NCBI RefSeq assembly: GCF_000720255.1
Contig: NZ_JOJE01000031.1
Location: 1-64,000, forward strand
Direction of reading: 5' to 3'
DNA from: Streptomyces griseus subsp. griseus
GTDB taxonomy: Bacteria > Actinomycetota > Actinomycetes > Streptomycetales > Streptomycetaceae
DNA length: 64,000 bases
Below, piece by piece: positions 50,083 to 59,020 of this stretch. The notes beneath the pieces were generated by a model. It saw only the letters and a program-made list of their open reading frames with translations. It was not told where the DNA came from and did no database searches. Positions within the stretch are counted from its first letter, which is position 1, and each line of letters starts with the position of its first letter. Position numbers and translations under genes: made by a program.

Positions 50083-52470
50083 TCAGCCGTCCCAGGTCCA
50101 GTCGGCGACCTCGGGGAGGTCGGTGCCGTGGACGCGGATCCAGTCGTGGTGGCGCAGTCGGGCGTCCTCCATCCGCTGGCGTACGGCGGCGGCACGTACC
50201 GCGAGGCCGGGGACGCGGTCGATGACGTCCATGACCAGGCGGTAGCGGTCGAGGTCGTTGACGACGACCATGTCGAACGGGGTGGTCGTGGTGCCGATCT
50301 CCCGGTACCCGCGCACATGCAGGTTGGTGTGCCCCGCGCGCTGGTAGGCCAGGCGGTGGATCAGCCAGGGGTAGCCGTGGTAGGCGAAGATCACCGGCTT
50401 GTCGGTGGTGAACAGGCCGTCGTACTCGAAGTCGTTCATCCCGTGCGGGTGTTCGCCGGCGGGCATCAGGCGGGCGATGTCGACGACGTTGACGACCCGT
50501 ACCGCCAGCTCGGGCAGGTGCCGGCGCAGCAGCTGGGCCGCGGCCAGGACCTCCTGCGTGGGGACGTCGCCGGCGCAGGCGAGGACCACGTCCGGTTCGC
50601 GGGTGCCGTCCTCGGTGCCGGCCCAGTCCCAGACGCCGGCGCCGCGCGCGCAGTGGACCTTGGCCTGTTCCATGGACAGCCAGTCGTAGCAGGGCTGTTT
50701 GCCGGCGACGATCACGTTGACGTAGTCGCGGCTGCGCAGGGCGTGGTCGGCCACCGACAGCAGGGTGTTGGCGTCCGGCGGGAGGTAGACCCGTACGGCT
50801 TCGGGGCTCTTGTTCAGGATGTGGTCGACGAAGCCGGGGTCCTGGTGGGAGAAGCCGTTGTGGTCCTGCCGCCACACGTGTGAGGTCAGCAGGTAGTTGA
50901 GGGAGGAGATGGGGGCCCGCCAGGGCAGCCGCCGGGTCACGCGCAGCCACTTGATGTGCTGGTTGACCATGGAGTCGACGATGTGCGCGAACGCCTCGTA
51001 GGAGGAGAACAGTCCGTGCCGGCCGGTGAGCAGGTAGCCCTCCAGCCAGCCCTGGCAGGTGTGTTCGGAGAGGATCTCCATCACGCGGCCGTGCCGGTCG
51101 AGGTTCTCGTCGACGTCGAGCGTCTGCGCCTGCCAGGCCTTGCCGCCGGCCGCGTAGACGGCTTGGAGCCGGTTGGACGCTGTCTCATCGGGGCCGACGA
51201 GACGGAAGTCGCGGCGTTCGCCGGTGGCCCGCATGACGTGTTCGAGCATCTCGCCGAGGACGCGGGTCGGTTCGTGCGCGGTGGCGCCGGGCTTGTCGAC
51301 GGGAACGGCGTACTGCTCCAGGGGCGGCAGGGGCAGCTCGCGCAGCAGGAGTCCGCCGTTGGCGTGCGGGGTGGCTCCCAGACGGCGGGTGCCGGCGGGA
51401 ACGCAGGCCAGTACCTCCTCCTCGGGGCGGCCGTGGGCGTCGAAGAGCTCGTCGGGGCGGTACGAGCGCAGCCATTGCTCCAGTTGCCGCAGGTGCTCGG
51501 GGTTGTCCCGGACGGCGGACAGCGGCACCTGGTGGGCGCGCCAGGTGCCCTCTACGGGCAGTCCGTCGACCTCGGCCGGGCCGGTCCAGCCCTTCGGGGT
51601 GCGCAGCACGATCACCGGCCAGCGGGGCCGTTCGGTCGCGCCCTCCTCGCGGGCGGCGCGTTGCAGGGCGGTGATCCGGTCCACGGCGGTGTCCAGTGCG
51701 GCGGCCATTTCCCGGTGCACGGTCGCCGGGTCGTCGCCGCTGACGTGGATCGGGTCGTGGCCGTAGCCCGTCAGGAGGGCGTTCAGTTCGGATTCGGGGA
51801 GGCGGGCCAGGACCGTCGGGTTGGCGATCTTGTAGCCGTTGAGGTGGAGGATCGGCAGGACGGCGCCGTCGTGGACGGGGTCGAGGAACTTGTTGGAGTG
51901 CCAGGACGCGGCGAGCGGTCCGGTCTCCGCCTCGCCGTCGCCGATCACACACGCCACCAGCAGTCCGGGGTTGTCCAGCGCGGCCCCGTAGGCGTGCGAG
52001 AGCGCGTAGCCCAGCTCTCCGCCCTCGTGGATGGATCCGGGCGTCTCGGGTGCCACGTGGCTGGGCACGCCGCCGGGGAACGAGAACTGTTTGAAGAGGC
52101 GGGCCATGCCGTCGGCGTCCCGTGTGACGTCCGGGTACGTCTCGGCGTACGAACCCTCCAGCCAGGAGTTGGCGAGCACGGCGGGCCCTCCGTGCCCCGG
52201 GCCCCAGACGCACAGGACGTCCCGGTCGCGGGTCCTGATGACGCGGTTGAGGTGGGTGTACACCAGGTTCAGGCCGGGTGAGGTGCCCCAGTGGCCGAGC
52301 AGTCGCGGTTTGACGTGCTCGGGGCGCAGGGGTTCGGTGAGCAGGGGGTTGGCCATCAGGTAGATCTGGCCGACGGACAGGTAGTTCGCGGCGCGCCAAT
52401 GGGCGTCGAGCGCCCGTAGCTCCTCCTCGGGGAGCCGGGTGGACGACGCCTGCTGCGTGTCGACGGACAT
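50083..52470 (-). CDS. xfp: Xylulose-5-phosphate/fructose-6-phosphate phosphoketolase
   Basis: A 795-residue thiamine-diphosphate enzyme that splits xylulose 5-phosphate or fructose 6-phosphate with phosphate to acetyl phosphate and an aldose phosphate. The N-terminal region [16 protein letters not shown] and GPGHGGPA, and the ThDP motif [20 protein letters not shown], are canonical, as is [12 protein letters not shown] in the middle. Full family length, no defect. The ATG at 52470 has AAGGGA upstream; longer open frame extends through the intergenic region and is not used. Divergent from a cyclic-nucleotide-binding-domain gene (183 bp between), a pairing that suggests joint control of the phosphoketolase shunt. 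Confidence 0.96.
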   Translation of the reverse strand: MSVDTQQASSTRLPEEELRALDAHWRAANYLSVGQIYLMANPLLTEPLRPEHVKPRLLGHWGTSPGLNLVYTHLNRVIRTRDRDVLCVWGPGHGGPAVLANSWLEGSYAETYPDVTRDADGMARLFKQFSFPGGVPSHVAPETPGSIHEGGELGYALSHAYGAALDNPGLLVACVIGDGEAETGPLAASWHSNKFLDPVHDGAVLPILHLNGYKIANPTVLARLPESELNALLTGYGHDPIHVSGDDPATVHREMAAALDTAVDRITALQRAAREEGATERPRWPVIVLRTPKGWTGPAEVDGLPVEGTWRAHQVPLSAVRDNPEHLRQLEQWLRSYRPDELFDAHGRPEEEVLACVPAGTRRLGATPHANGGLLLRELPLPPLEQYAVPVDKPGATAHEPTRVLGEMLEHVMRATGERRDFRLVGPDETASNRLQAVYAAGGKAWQAQTLDVDENLDRHGRVMEILSEHTCQGWLEGYLLTGRHGLFSSYEAFAHIVDSMVNQHIKWLRVTRRLPWRAPISSLNYLLTSHVWRQDHNGFSHQDPGFVDHILNKSPEAVRVYLPPDANTLLSVADHALRSRDYVNVIVAGKQPCYDWLSMEQAKVHCARGAGVWDWAGTEDGTREPDVVLACAGDVPTQEVLAAAQLLRRHLPELAVRVVNVVDIARLMPAGEHPHGMNDFEYDGLFTTDKPVIFAYHGYPWLIHRLAYQRAGHTNLHVRGYREIGTTTTPFDMVVVNDLDRYRLVMDVIDRVPGLAVRAAAVRQRMEDARLRHHDWIRVHGTDLPEVADWTWDG

Positions 52471-52653
52471 GGCAGGTCCCTTCTCGGTGTCGGTCACAGG
52501 TGCGGCCGGTGCGTGTTCCGTCCGTGTTCCACCCTTCCTCCGCGGCCGGGTACCCGACAGGGCCGTTCGGGGCACATCCGTGCGGCGGCCGGTGGCCGCG
52601 GGACGGGCGGGGGCGGACGCTGGGAGTGGACGGCCCCACCTCTGGAGACAGTG

Positions 52654-53118
52654 ATGAACGTTTCCGCCACCCCGAGCGTGTTGCGGGCCCTGCCCGCCCG
52701 GCACCGGACACGCTTGATGCGCTTCGCCCATGAGGTCGACATTCCACAGGGCACCCGCCTGTTCGAGGAGGGCTCACGCGCCGACCGCTTCTGGATCGTG
52801 CGCAGCGGCACCGTCACGCTCGACATGCACGTGCCCGGACGTCGCTCACCGGTCATCGAGAGCCTCGGCCACGACGACCTCGTCGGCTGGTCATGGCTGT
52901 TCGAGCCGCACGTCTGGAATCTGGGCGCGGAGGCGGTGACCCAGGTGCGCGCCCATGAGTTCGACGCCGTCGCCGTGCGCGTGGAGTACGCGGACGACCC
53001 GGAGTTCGGGCGGGCAGTGGACCACTGGGTGGGCCGGGTGCTGGCTCACCGGCTGCACGCGACCCGGGTCCGCCTGCTCGACCTGTACGCGCCGTACGGC
53101 AGCGGCGACAGGCCTTGA
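52654..53118 (+). CDS. Stand-alone cyclic-nucleotide-binding-domain protein (CRP-like, no HTH)
   Basis: A 154-residue protein containing a single cNMP-binding beta-roll: [27 protein letters not shown] is the classic start, and the phosphate-binding cassette position reads [14 protein letters not shown] rather than the usual GExALL...R, so it may bind another ligand or none. There is no C-terminal winged helix, unlike true CRP/FNR regulators, and the protein ends after the C-helix region. ATG 52654 follows TCTGGAGACAGTG. Divergently transcribed from phosphoketolase, it may act as a protein-level sensor. Confidence 0.8.
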   Translation: MNVSATPSVLRALPARHRTRLMRFAHEVDIPQGTRLFEEGSRADRFWIVRSGTVTLDMHVPGRRSPVIESLGHDDLVGWSWLFEPHVWNLGAEAVTQVRAHEFDAVAVRVEYADDPEFGRAVDHWVGRVLAHRLHATRVRLLDLYAPYGSGDRP

Positions 53119-53259
53119 GGAGCGGGTTCATCCATGCACCCGTTCTCCGGTCGCCGCCGATTCAGGGTTTCTACCACCGACGTATGTTGCCCTTAGAGAC
53201 GACGTGGATCATCCCCGCGCCGGGGAGCCATCGCCGCAGATCGGACATAGTGTCGCCGT

Positions 53260-55398
53260 ATGGGTGACGCAGAGCGGCTCGACGATGTGTTCGGTCGCCT
53301 CGTGCAGGAGGTCGGTGCCTCGGTGGGCCTCCTGTACCTCCTGCCGCCCGAGGAGCGGGCCCTGCGGCTCTCTCTGGTCTCCGGGGTGTCCGCGCGGCTC
53401 GCCGCCCCATGGGCGCGGGTCGCCCTGGACGCGCCGGTCCCGGTGGCGGACGCCGTGCGGGAGCGACGCCTGGTGTGGCTGGGCAGCCGGGAGGAAGTGG
53501 CGCGCCGCTACCCCCCGCTTCAGCTGGTGCTGCCGTACGACTTCATGCTGGCCGGCGTGCCGATCACCGACGACGGAACCGTGCGGGGCGGGGTCGTACT
53601 GCTGTGGCCTCTCTGGCATCCACCGCAGCTCAGCGCGGACGAGCGCGACCTGATGGATGCCGGCTGCCGCCACCTGGGCCGACTGCTCCGGCAGGCCGAC
53701 GCCGGCGGCCACCCGGTGATGGCCGACGAACCACGGGCGCTGTCCCCGCCCCGCCTCCCTGTCGAGGAGCGGGTCGACGCGGCCGCCGCGGTGGAGTTCA
53801 CGGAGCGCCTGCCGATGGGCTGCTGCGCGCTCGACCTGGACGGCCGGATCACCTTCGCCAACACCGCCGCGGCAGACCTGCTCGGCACGGGTGCCGCCTC
53901 GCTGCTGGGAGCCCGGCCGTGGGAGGTTCTGCTGTGGCTGCGCGACCCCGCGTTCGAGGACCGCTACCGCGCGGCGGTGATCGGCCGCAGGCCGACGGCC
54001 TTCACCGCCCTGCGCCCGCCGGACACACGGCTGAGTTTCCAGCTCTACCCCGACGCCTCCGGCATCAGCGTCCACATCACGCCCGCCCCGGCAGACCAGC
54101 CCCTGACCGCCGTCCCGGAGATGCTGCCGACTCCCGGGGATCCGGCCGGGGCCACCGCGCACTACCACTTGACGCACCTGGCGGCCGCCCTCGCCGAGGC
54201 CGTCGGCGCCCGGGACGTGGTCGAACTGGTCGCCGACCAGATCGTGCCCGCGTTCGGCGCCCAGGCCCTCGCCCTGATGACCGCGGAGGAGGGCCGACTG
54301 CACATCGTCGGCCACCGCAACTACCCTGCCGACCTCCTGGCGCGCTTCGACGCGGAGCCCCTGACCTCCGACACACCGGCCGCCCGCGTCGCCACCACGG
54401 GCCACCCCAGCTTCTTCGGCACCTTCGCGGACCTCGAGCGCGCCTATCCGCCGGCCGTCCACCAGGACGACATGGGCGCGTGGGCCTTCCTGCCCCTGAT
54501 CGCCTCCGGTCACATCGTCGGCTCGATGGTCCTCGCCTACGACCGGCCCCGCGCCTTCCCCACGGCCGAACGCGCCATCCTGACCTCGCTGGCCGGGCTG
54601 ATCGCGCAGGCACTGGACCGCGCCCGCCTCTACGACGCCAAGGACGAGCTGGCCCGTACCCTCCAGGCCGGTCTGCTGCCGCACGCCCTGCCCCGCATCC
54701 CCGGCCTGGACGTCGCCGCCCGCTATCTCCCGGCCGGCCGCGGCATGGGCATCGGCGGCGACTTCTACGACCTGTTCGGCGGCCCCGCGTCCACGGCCGT
54801 CGCGGCGATCGGCGACGTCCAGGGCCACAACGTCACCGCGGCCGCCCTCATGGGCCAGGTCCGCACCGCCGTCCACGCCCACGCCACCGCCGGCGCCTCT
54901 CCGGGCAACGTGCTCGCCCGCACCAACCGGCTGCTGACCGACCTCGAGCCCGGCCTGTTCACCAGCTGCCTCTGCGTCCACCTCGACCTCGTCCGGCACC
55001 GTGCGTCCCTGGCCACCGCGGGCCACCCGCCGCCACTGCTGCGCCACCCCGACGGCCGTACGGAAGTCCTGGACCTGTCCCCCGGTCTGCTGCTCGGCAT
55101 CGATCCCGCCGCCGACTACACCACCTCCGGGATCGAGCTGCCCCCGGGCTCCGTGCTCGCCCTCTACACCGACGGCCTCGTCGAGACGCCGGGCGTCGAC
55201 ATCGACGAGGCCACCGCGGACCTGGCCGCCCTCCTCGCCTGGGTCCCGGAGGATGCCGCGGACGGTGTGTTCCGCAACGCCGGCAGTGCCTCGAACAGCG
55301 CCATGGAGAGCCTCGCCGACCTCCTCGTCCAGCCCGCCGGGCACATCGCGTCCCGTCCCGACGACATCGCCCTGCTCCTCCTCAACCCCCTGGACTGA
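53260..55398 (+). CDS. GAF/PAS sensor with SpoIIE-type PP2C phosphatase
   Basis: A 712-residue signalling phosphatase. Residues 5-150 form a GAF-like domain, about 175-285 a PAS domain (MGCCALDLDGRITFANTAAADLL), 300-460 a second GAF, and 475-710 the SpoIIE/RsbU PP2C domain. The latter shows the metal-binding motifs GGDFYDLFG, GDVQGHN, ATAGHPPPLL and YTDGLVETPG. Such proteins dephosphorylate anti-sigma-factor antagonists in streptomycete stress and developmental partner-switching. No TM helix is visible, so it should be cytoplasmic. No strong Shine-Dalgarno precedes ATG 53260. It lies 141 bp downstream of the CNBD gene on the same strand. No anti-sigma kinase is next to it. Confidence 0.92.
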   Translation: MGDAERLDDVFGRLVQEVGASVGLLYLLPPEERALRLSLVSGVSARLAAPWARVALDAPVPVADAVRERRLVWLGSREEVARRYPPLQLVLPYDFMLAGVPITDDGTVRGGVVLLWPLWHPPQLSADERDLMDAGCRHLGRLLRQADAGGHPVMADEPRALSPPRLPVEERVDAAAAVEFTERLPMGCCALDLDGRITFANTAAADLLGTGAASLLGARPWEVLLWLRDPAFEDRYRAAVIGRRPTAFTALRPPDTRLSFQLYPDASGISVHITPAPADQPLTAVPEMLPTPGDPAGATAHYHLTHLAAALAEAVGARDVVELVADQIVPAFGAQALALMTAEEGRLHIVGHRNYPADLLARFDAEPLTSDTPAARVATTGHPSFFGTFADLERAYPPAVHQDDMGAWAFLPLIASGHIVGSMVLAYDRPRAFPTAERAILTSLAGLIAQALDRARLYDAKDELARTLQAGLLPHALPRIPGLDVAARYLPAGRGMGIGGDFYDLFGGPASTAVAAIGDVQGHNVTAAALMGQVRTAVHAHATAGASPGNVLARTNRLLTDLEPGLFTSCLCVHLDLVRHRASLATAGHPPPLLRHPDGRTEVLDLSPGLLLGIDPAADYTTSGIELPPGSVLALYTDGLVETPGVDIDEATADLAALLAWVPEDAADGVFRNAGSASNSAMESLADLLVQPAGHIASRPDDIALLLLNPLD

Positions 55399-55502
55399 GG
55401 GCCGGTTGTCTCAGCCCGGCGCCGTGGTGGAGGATTTTCGCCGGGCGGGGGCGGGCCGGTGGCCGGGGCTCCACGCGGGTGTTCGAGTGCGAGGGGGCTG
55501 CC

Positions 55503-56219
55503 ATTCTTTCGGTTGTGGTCAATGTGCTGGTCGGGCTGGCGACCAGTTTCATCGGTGGGGCGTGTGTGTGGCTCTGGGAGCGCGGCAAGCGGTCCCGTCT
55601 GCTGCGCCGCAAGGCCGACTTCTTCGGTGTCGTACCGGGCGAGACCTGCCTGGTCGTCATCGGCAACAAGCACAACCGGCGAGACGTCGCCACGCACAAG
55701 GACATCCGCGCCATCATCGAGGTGGCCACGCTCGCCAGTCAGCTCGGCAGCGACGTCGTCACCGAGTCCAGCAACGACTTCCGCGGCAGCAACGACAACC
55801 GGACCGAGTTCTGCATCGGCGGACCGCTCGGCGACGCCAACGTCCGCACCGGCGGCCACCTGGCGACCCACCTGCCCGGCTTCACGATCCTGCCGTGGGG
55901 CCCGGGCCCCGAATCCGTCGCGTTCATCGTCGGCGGCGAACGCTACCTGTGGGACAAGGGCAACGTGGAACACGCCCTCGTCGCCAAGTTCACACCCCCG
56001 CAGGCCAGTCGGCCGGTCTTCCTGGTCTGCGGCCAGAGCTCCCTGGCGAACCAGGCCGCGATCCACTACCTCAAGCGCGATCACCGCGACGTGGCCGCCT
56101 CGCTGTCCTCCACCGACCGCTTCTGCCTCATCATCAAGCTCGCCGGCATCGGTACGTACGGCTTCCAGAACGCCACCCTCGAACGCGACGTCACGGACAC
56201 GGCGTTCACCCGACCCTGA
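55503..56219 (+). CDS. Membrane-anchored protein of unknown function (candidate ATT start)
   Basis: A 238-residue protein with one N-terminal TM segment (LSVVVNVLVGLATSFIGGAC), a basic stop-transfer patch (WERGKRSRLLRRK) and a 200-residue soluble domain (ETCLVVIGNKHNRRDVATHKD; DRTEF-like NRTEFCIGG; GPESVAFIVGGERY). I do not recognise the family. The start is unusual: no ATG, GTG or TTG lies at a correct distance from the good site GAGGGGG (55491-55497), but an in-frame ATT follows at 55503 after 5 nt and gives an ideal membrane-anchor N-terminus. A GTG at 55479 (no ribosome site) or 55515 (spacing 17) are the alternatives. The 104-bp gap after the phosphatase gene has no terminator. Confidence 0.7.
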   Translation: MLSVVVNVLVGLATSFIGGACVWLWERGKRSRLLRRKADFFGVVPGETCLVVIGNKHNRRDVATHKDIRAIIEVATLASQLGSDVVTESSNDFRGSNDNRTEFCIGGPLGDANVRTGGHLATHLPGFTILPWGPGPESVAFIVGGERYLWDKGNVEHALVAKFTPPQASRPVFLVCGQSSLANQAAIHYLKRDHRDVAASLSSTDRFCLIIKLAGIGTYGFQNATLERDVTDTAFTRP

Positions 56220-56353
56220 CCTCGACCACCACGTTCGGCCGCCATGGGGAAGGTGGTGCGTGTGGCCCGCGCCATGAGATCTTGTCGGGCGTCCCTCTGT
56301 GCGCAGGGTGAGGGACGGCGTTCGGCGTCGGCCCTCACACGCGGAAGAGGCTC

Positions 56354-57745
56354 ATGGAAGCGGCATCGGCGGAGCGACTGCACCATCGGCAGGCCTGGGC
56401 GGCCAGGGCGGCGCTGGCCGCGACGGCGACGGCGGCGCTGCTGCCCCTCCTCTTCGGCGGGGTACGGGGCGTGGCGCTCCTCGCGGTCGGCGTCGTGGGG
56501 CTCGCCGTCACGGCCGCCGCCCTCTGGTGGGCGCTGTCCCGCCGCGGTCCGGCCAGGGTGGCCGCTGCGCTGCTGGCGGTCGCCGCGCCCGTCGCCGTCG
56601 TCGCGCTGTTCGTCGCGGCGAACCTGCTGTGGGTGGTCGTACTCTCCGCGCTGTTGTGGTGCTTCGCCGTGTGGGCGGGCCGGTTCGCGCTGCGCAGCAC
56701 CGGTCTGCGCCCGGTCCGTATGAAGGAGTACCGGACGCCTCCGCCGCGGCACCCCTTCCTCATCCTCAACCCGCGTTCCGGCGGCGGGAAGGTCGAGCGG
56801 TTCTCCCTCCGTGAGAAGGCCGAGGGCCTGGGCGCACGGGTCGTGCTGCTCGATCCCGAACAGCAGCAGGACGTCATGGAGTTGGCGAGGTCAGCGGTGG
56901 CGCAGGGAGCGGACCTGTTGGGGGTGGCGGGCGGCGACGGCACGCAGGCCCTGGTCGCCGCGGTCGCCGCGGAGCACGACGTGCCGTTCCTGGTGATCTC
57001 GGCCGGCACCCGCAACCACTTCGCCATGGACCTCGGGCTCGACCGCGACGATCCCTCCACCTGCCTGGACGCGCTCAGCGACGGGGTTGAACTCCGCGTC
57101 GACCTCGGCTTCGCCGACGACCGTCCCTTCGTCAACAACGCCTCCTTCGGGGTCTACGGGGCGGTCGTGCAGAGCCCCGGCTACCGCGACGACAAGGTGG
57201 GTACCGCGTTGGGCCTGTTGCCGGATCTGCTGTCCCGGCAGCGCGGCCCGCGCCTGACCGTCCGGGCCGACGACACCGCGCTCACCGACCCGCAGGCGGT
57301 GCTGGTCAGCAACAACCCCTACCGCACCGGCGACCCCTTCGGGTTCGGCCGCCGGGAGCGGCTGAACTCCGGGCGGCTCGGGGTGCTGGCCGTCCGTGTG
57401 GACAGTGCCGTCGAGGCGGCCGAACTGCTGCTGGACCCGAACCCGGCGGGGCTGGCGGTGCTCACCGCCCACGAAGTGGTCGTCGAGGCCGACGAGCCGC
57501 ACGTGGAGGTCGGCCTCGACGGTGAGGCCCTCCTGCTGCCCAGCCCGGTCCGCTGCCGGGTGGAACGCCGTGCGCTGCGCGTCCGGGTCCCGCGCGTGCG
57601 CCCCGGCGTGCCGGAGCCGCCACCCCGCCTCGACTGGCGCCGCCTGCGCAAGCTCGCGGCAGCCGTGGGGCGTACGGCGGTGCCCGGACGTACGGCGGCC
57701 CTTCCCGCGCCTCCGCCACGGCAGGAGAGCGAGCCACAGCGGTGA
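56354..57745 (+). CDS. Diacylglycerol-kinase-family lipid kinase with N-terminal membrane domain
   Basis: A 463-residue protein. Residues 15-115 form about four TM helices; the cytosolic kinase follows with the nucleotide-binding motif NPRSGGGK (about 139-146) and the catalytic GGDGTQALV (about 195), plus NNASFGVYG and the C-terminal LNSGRLGVLAV strand of DgkB/YegS-type kinases. The likely reaction is ATP-dependent phosphorylation of a diacylglycerol or related lipid. Most homologues lack the membrane domain, so the fusion probably anchors the enzyme. ATG 56354 has GGAAGAGG at 4 nt. The C-terminal 60 residues are Pro/Arg-rich. Confidence 0.88.
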   Translation: MEAASAERLHHRQAWAARAALAATATAALLPLLFGGVRGVALLAVGVVGLAVTAAALWWALSRRGPARVAAALLAVAAPVAVVALFVAANLLWVVVLSALLWCFAVWAGRFALRSTGLRPVRMKEYRTPPPRHPFLILNPRSGGGKVERFSLREKAEGLGARVVLLDPEQQQDVMELARSAVAQGADLLGVAGGDGTQALVAAVAAEHDVPFLVISAGTRNHFAMDLGLDRDDPSTCLDALSDGVELRVDLGFADDRPFVNNASFGVYGAVVQSPGYRDDKVGTALGLLPDLLSRQRGPRLTVRADDTALTDPQAVLVSNNPYRTGDPFGFGRRERLNSGRLGVLAVRVDSAVEAAELLLDPNPAGLAVLTAHEVVVEADEPHVEVGLDGEALLLPSPVRCRVERRALRVRVPRVRPGVPEPPPRLDWRRLRKLAAAVGRTAVPGRTAALPAPPPRQESEPQR

Positions 57746-57826
57746 TACGGAGGGCCGGCCGCCGCCGGACGGAGTGAGGCCGCCGACCGTCACCGCCGGA
57801 CGGACCGGAGTTCACCGCCCCTTCGG

Positions 57827-58945
57827 TCAGGAGGCGGACGCGGCGATGTGGACCCGGTGGCTGTCGCCGTCGGAGAGGAATGACGCCAGCGCCCGTGCCT
57901 CCTCGGCGACACAGGTGCGGTCGGCTCGTGACAGGGCGCGCAGCGGGGCGACCGTCACGGTGTCGTCCTTGACGTCCCAGGTCGCGGCGACCCGGCCGTC
58001 CACCAGGACGACACGGGCTCCGGTGACCGACAGGCCGCGGTGGGCGTCGTCGATGATCCGGCCGCGGTCGTGGTAGCCGAGGATCGCGTTGTCGAACGCC
58101 GGGAGGAACCGCACGGGTGCGGGGATTCCGGGGTCGGGTCGTGGCGCGTCGGGGAGGTCGAGCAGCTCCCGGCCTCGCTCGTCGCGGAAGGCCACCAGCT
58201 CCTCGCGTAGCGCGGCCACCGCGGCCGGCAGCCCGGCGAGCCCGCACCAGGCGCGCAGGTCGGCCGAGGCAGCGGGCCCGAACGCGGCCAGGTAGCGCCG
58301 GACCAGCGCCTGACCGACGGGATCCGAGCCGTCCGGGGACGGCGAGTCCACCTCGCGCCCGAGCCAGGACGAGAGCAGGACGTTGCGCACTCCCGCCCTC
58401 GTGCGCCACAGCCCGCGCGGCGGCAGCTGGGCCATGGGGAGGAGGGCGGCGATCACCACCTCCCCCAGCGCCTTCGGGCCGGGCGTCGGCCACCGTTCGG
58501 AGAGCGGCCGCACCAGTTCCGCCATCGTGCGCGGCTCGGCGTCGGCCATGACGGCAAGGGCCGCCGCGGCGAGTTCGTCGAGGTCGACCCCGGCCAGTTC
58601 GCGGCGGTAGGTGCCGAGTACCCGTTGGCGCAGCATGGGGTCGTGGCGGGCCCGCCAGGCCAGGGCGTCGTCCGCCGTGACGAGGTGGACCGTGCGGCGC
58701 ATGAGATGCGTGCGCACCACCCGTCGTCCGGTCAGCAGGCCCGACAGCACCGACGGGTCGAACCCGCGCAGCCGCGACCAGAGCCCGACGAACGGCTCCT
58801 GCGGTTCCTGCGCCTGCAGCCCGCCCAGGCGCGCGACCGCGCCGAGGACGGGAACGTCGGCGCGGTCGAGCAGCAACTGCCGGGCGAGCATGGCGCGGTT
58901 GAGCGCCCGGGTGTCCAGAACGGTCTTGTTCCCTGTGTTCAGCAC
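57827..58945 (-). CDS. AlkZ-like winged-helix DNA glycosylase (HTH_42 family)
   Basis: A 372-residue protein of the winged-helix HTH_42 family, which includes AlkZ, the glycosylase that unhooks DNA interstrand crosslinks. The catalytic Gln-x-Gln motif is present as LQAQE (Gln44, Gln46) after RALNRAMLARQLL; the family segments GRRVVRTHLMRRTVHLV and LPAFDNAILGYHDR near the C-terminus are also clear. The QxQ form rather than the QxD form points to AlkZ-like activity on alkylated bases, useful to producers of or neighbours of alkylating antibiotics. The GTG at 58945 gives the usual family start, though the ribosome binding site is poor; an internal ATG at 58891 is the alternative. Confidence 0.85.
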   Translation of the reverse strand: MLNTGNKTVLDTRALNRAMLARQLLLDRADVPVLGAVARLGGLQAQEPQEPFVGLWSRLRGFDPSVLSGLLTGRRVVRTHLMRRTVHLVTADDALAWRARHDPMLRQRVLGTYRRELAGVDLDELAAAALAVMADAEPRTMAELVRPLSERWPTPGPKALGEVVIAALLPMAQLPPRGLWRTRAGVRNVLLSSWLGREVDSPSPDGSDPVGQALVRRYLAAFGPAASADLRAWCGLAGLPAAVAALREELVAFRDERGRELLDLPDAPRPDPGIPAPVRFLPAFDNAILGYHDRGRIIDDAHRGLSVTGARVVLVDGRVAATWDVKDDTVTVAPLRALSRADRTCVAEEARALASFLSDGDSHRVHIAASAS

Positions 58946-59020
58946 GAGCCGACCGTCGCAGGAGAAGCGGTCAGGACGTGTCCGCGTCCCGCGCCGACGG
59001 CGGCCAGCCCGCCTCGACGC

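Noticed and set aside
53409..55502. Upstream extension of the 55503 gene through the phosphatase region in another frame
   Set aside because: It overlaps the clear PP2C coding frame and shows only Arg/Pro-rich low-complexity sequence; the membrane-anchor start marks the real N-terminus.
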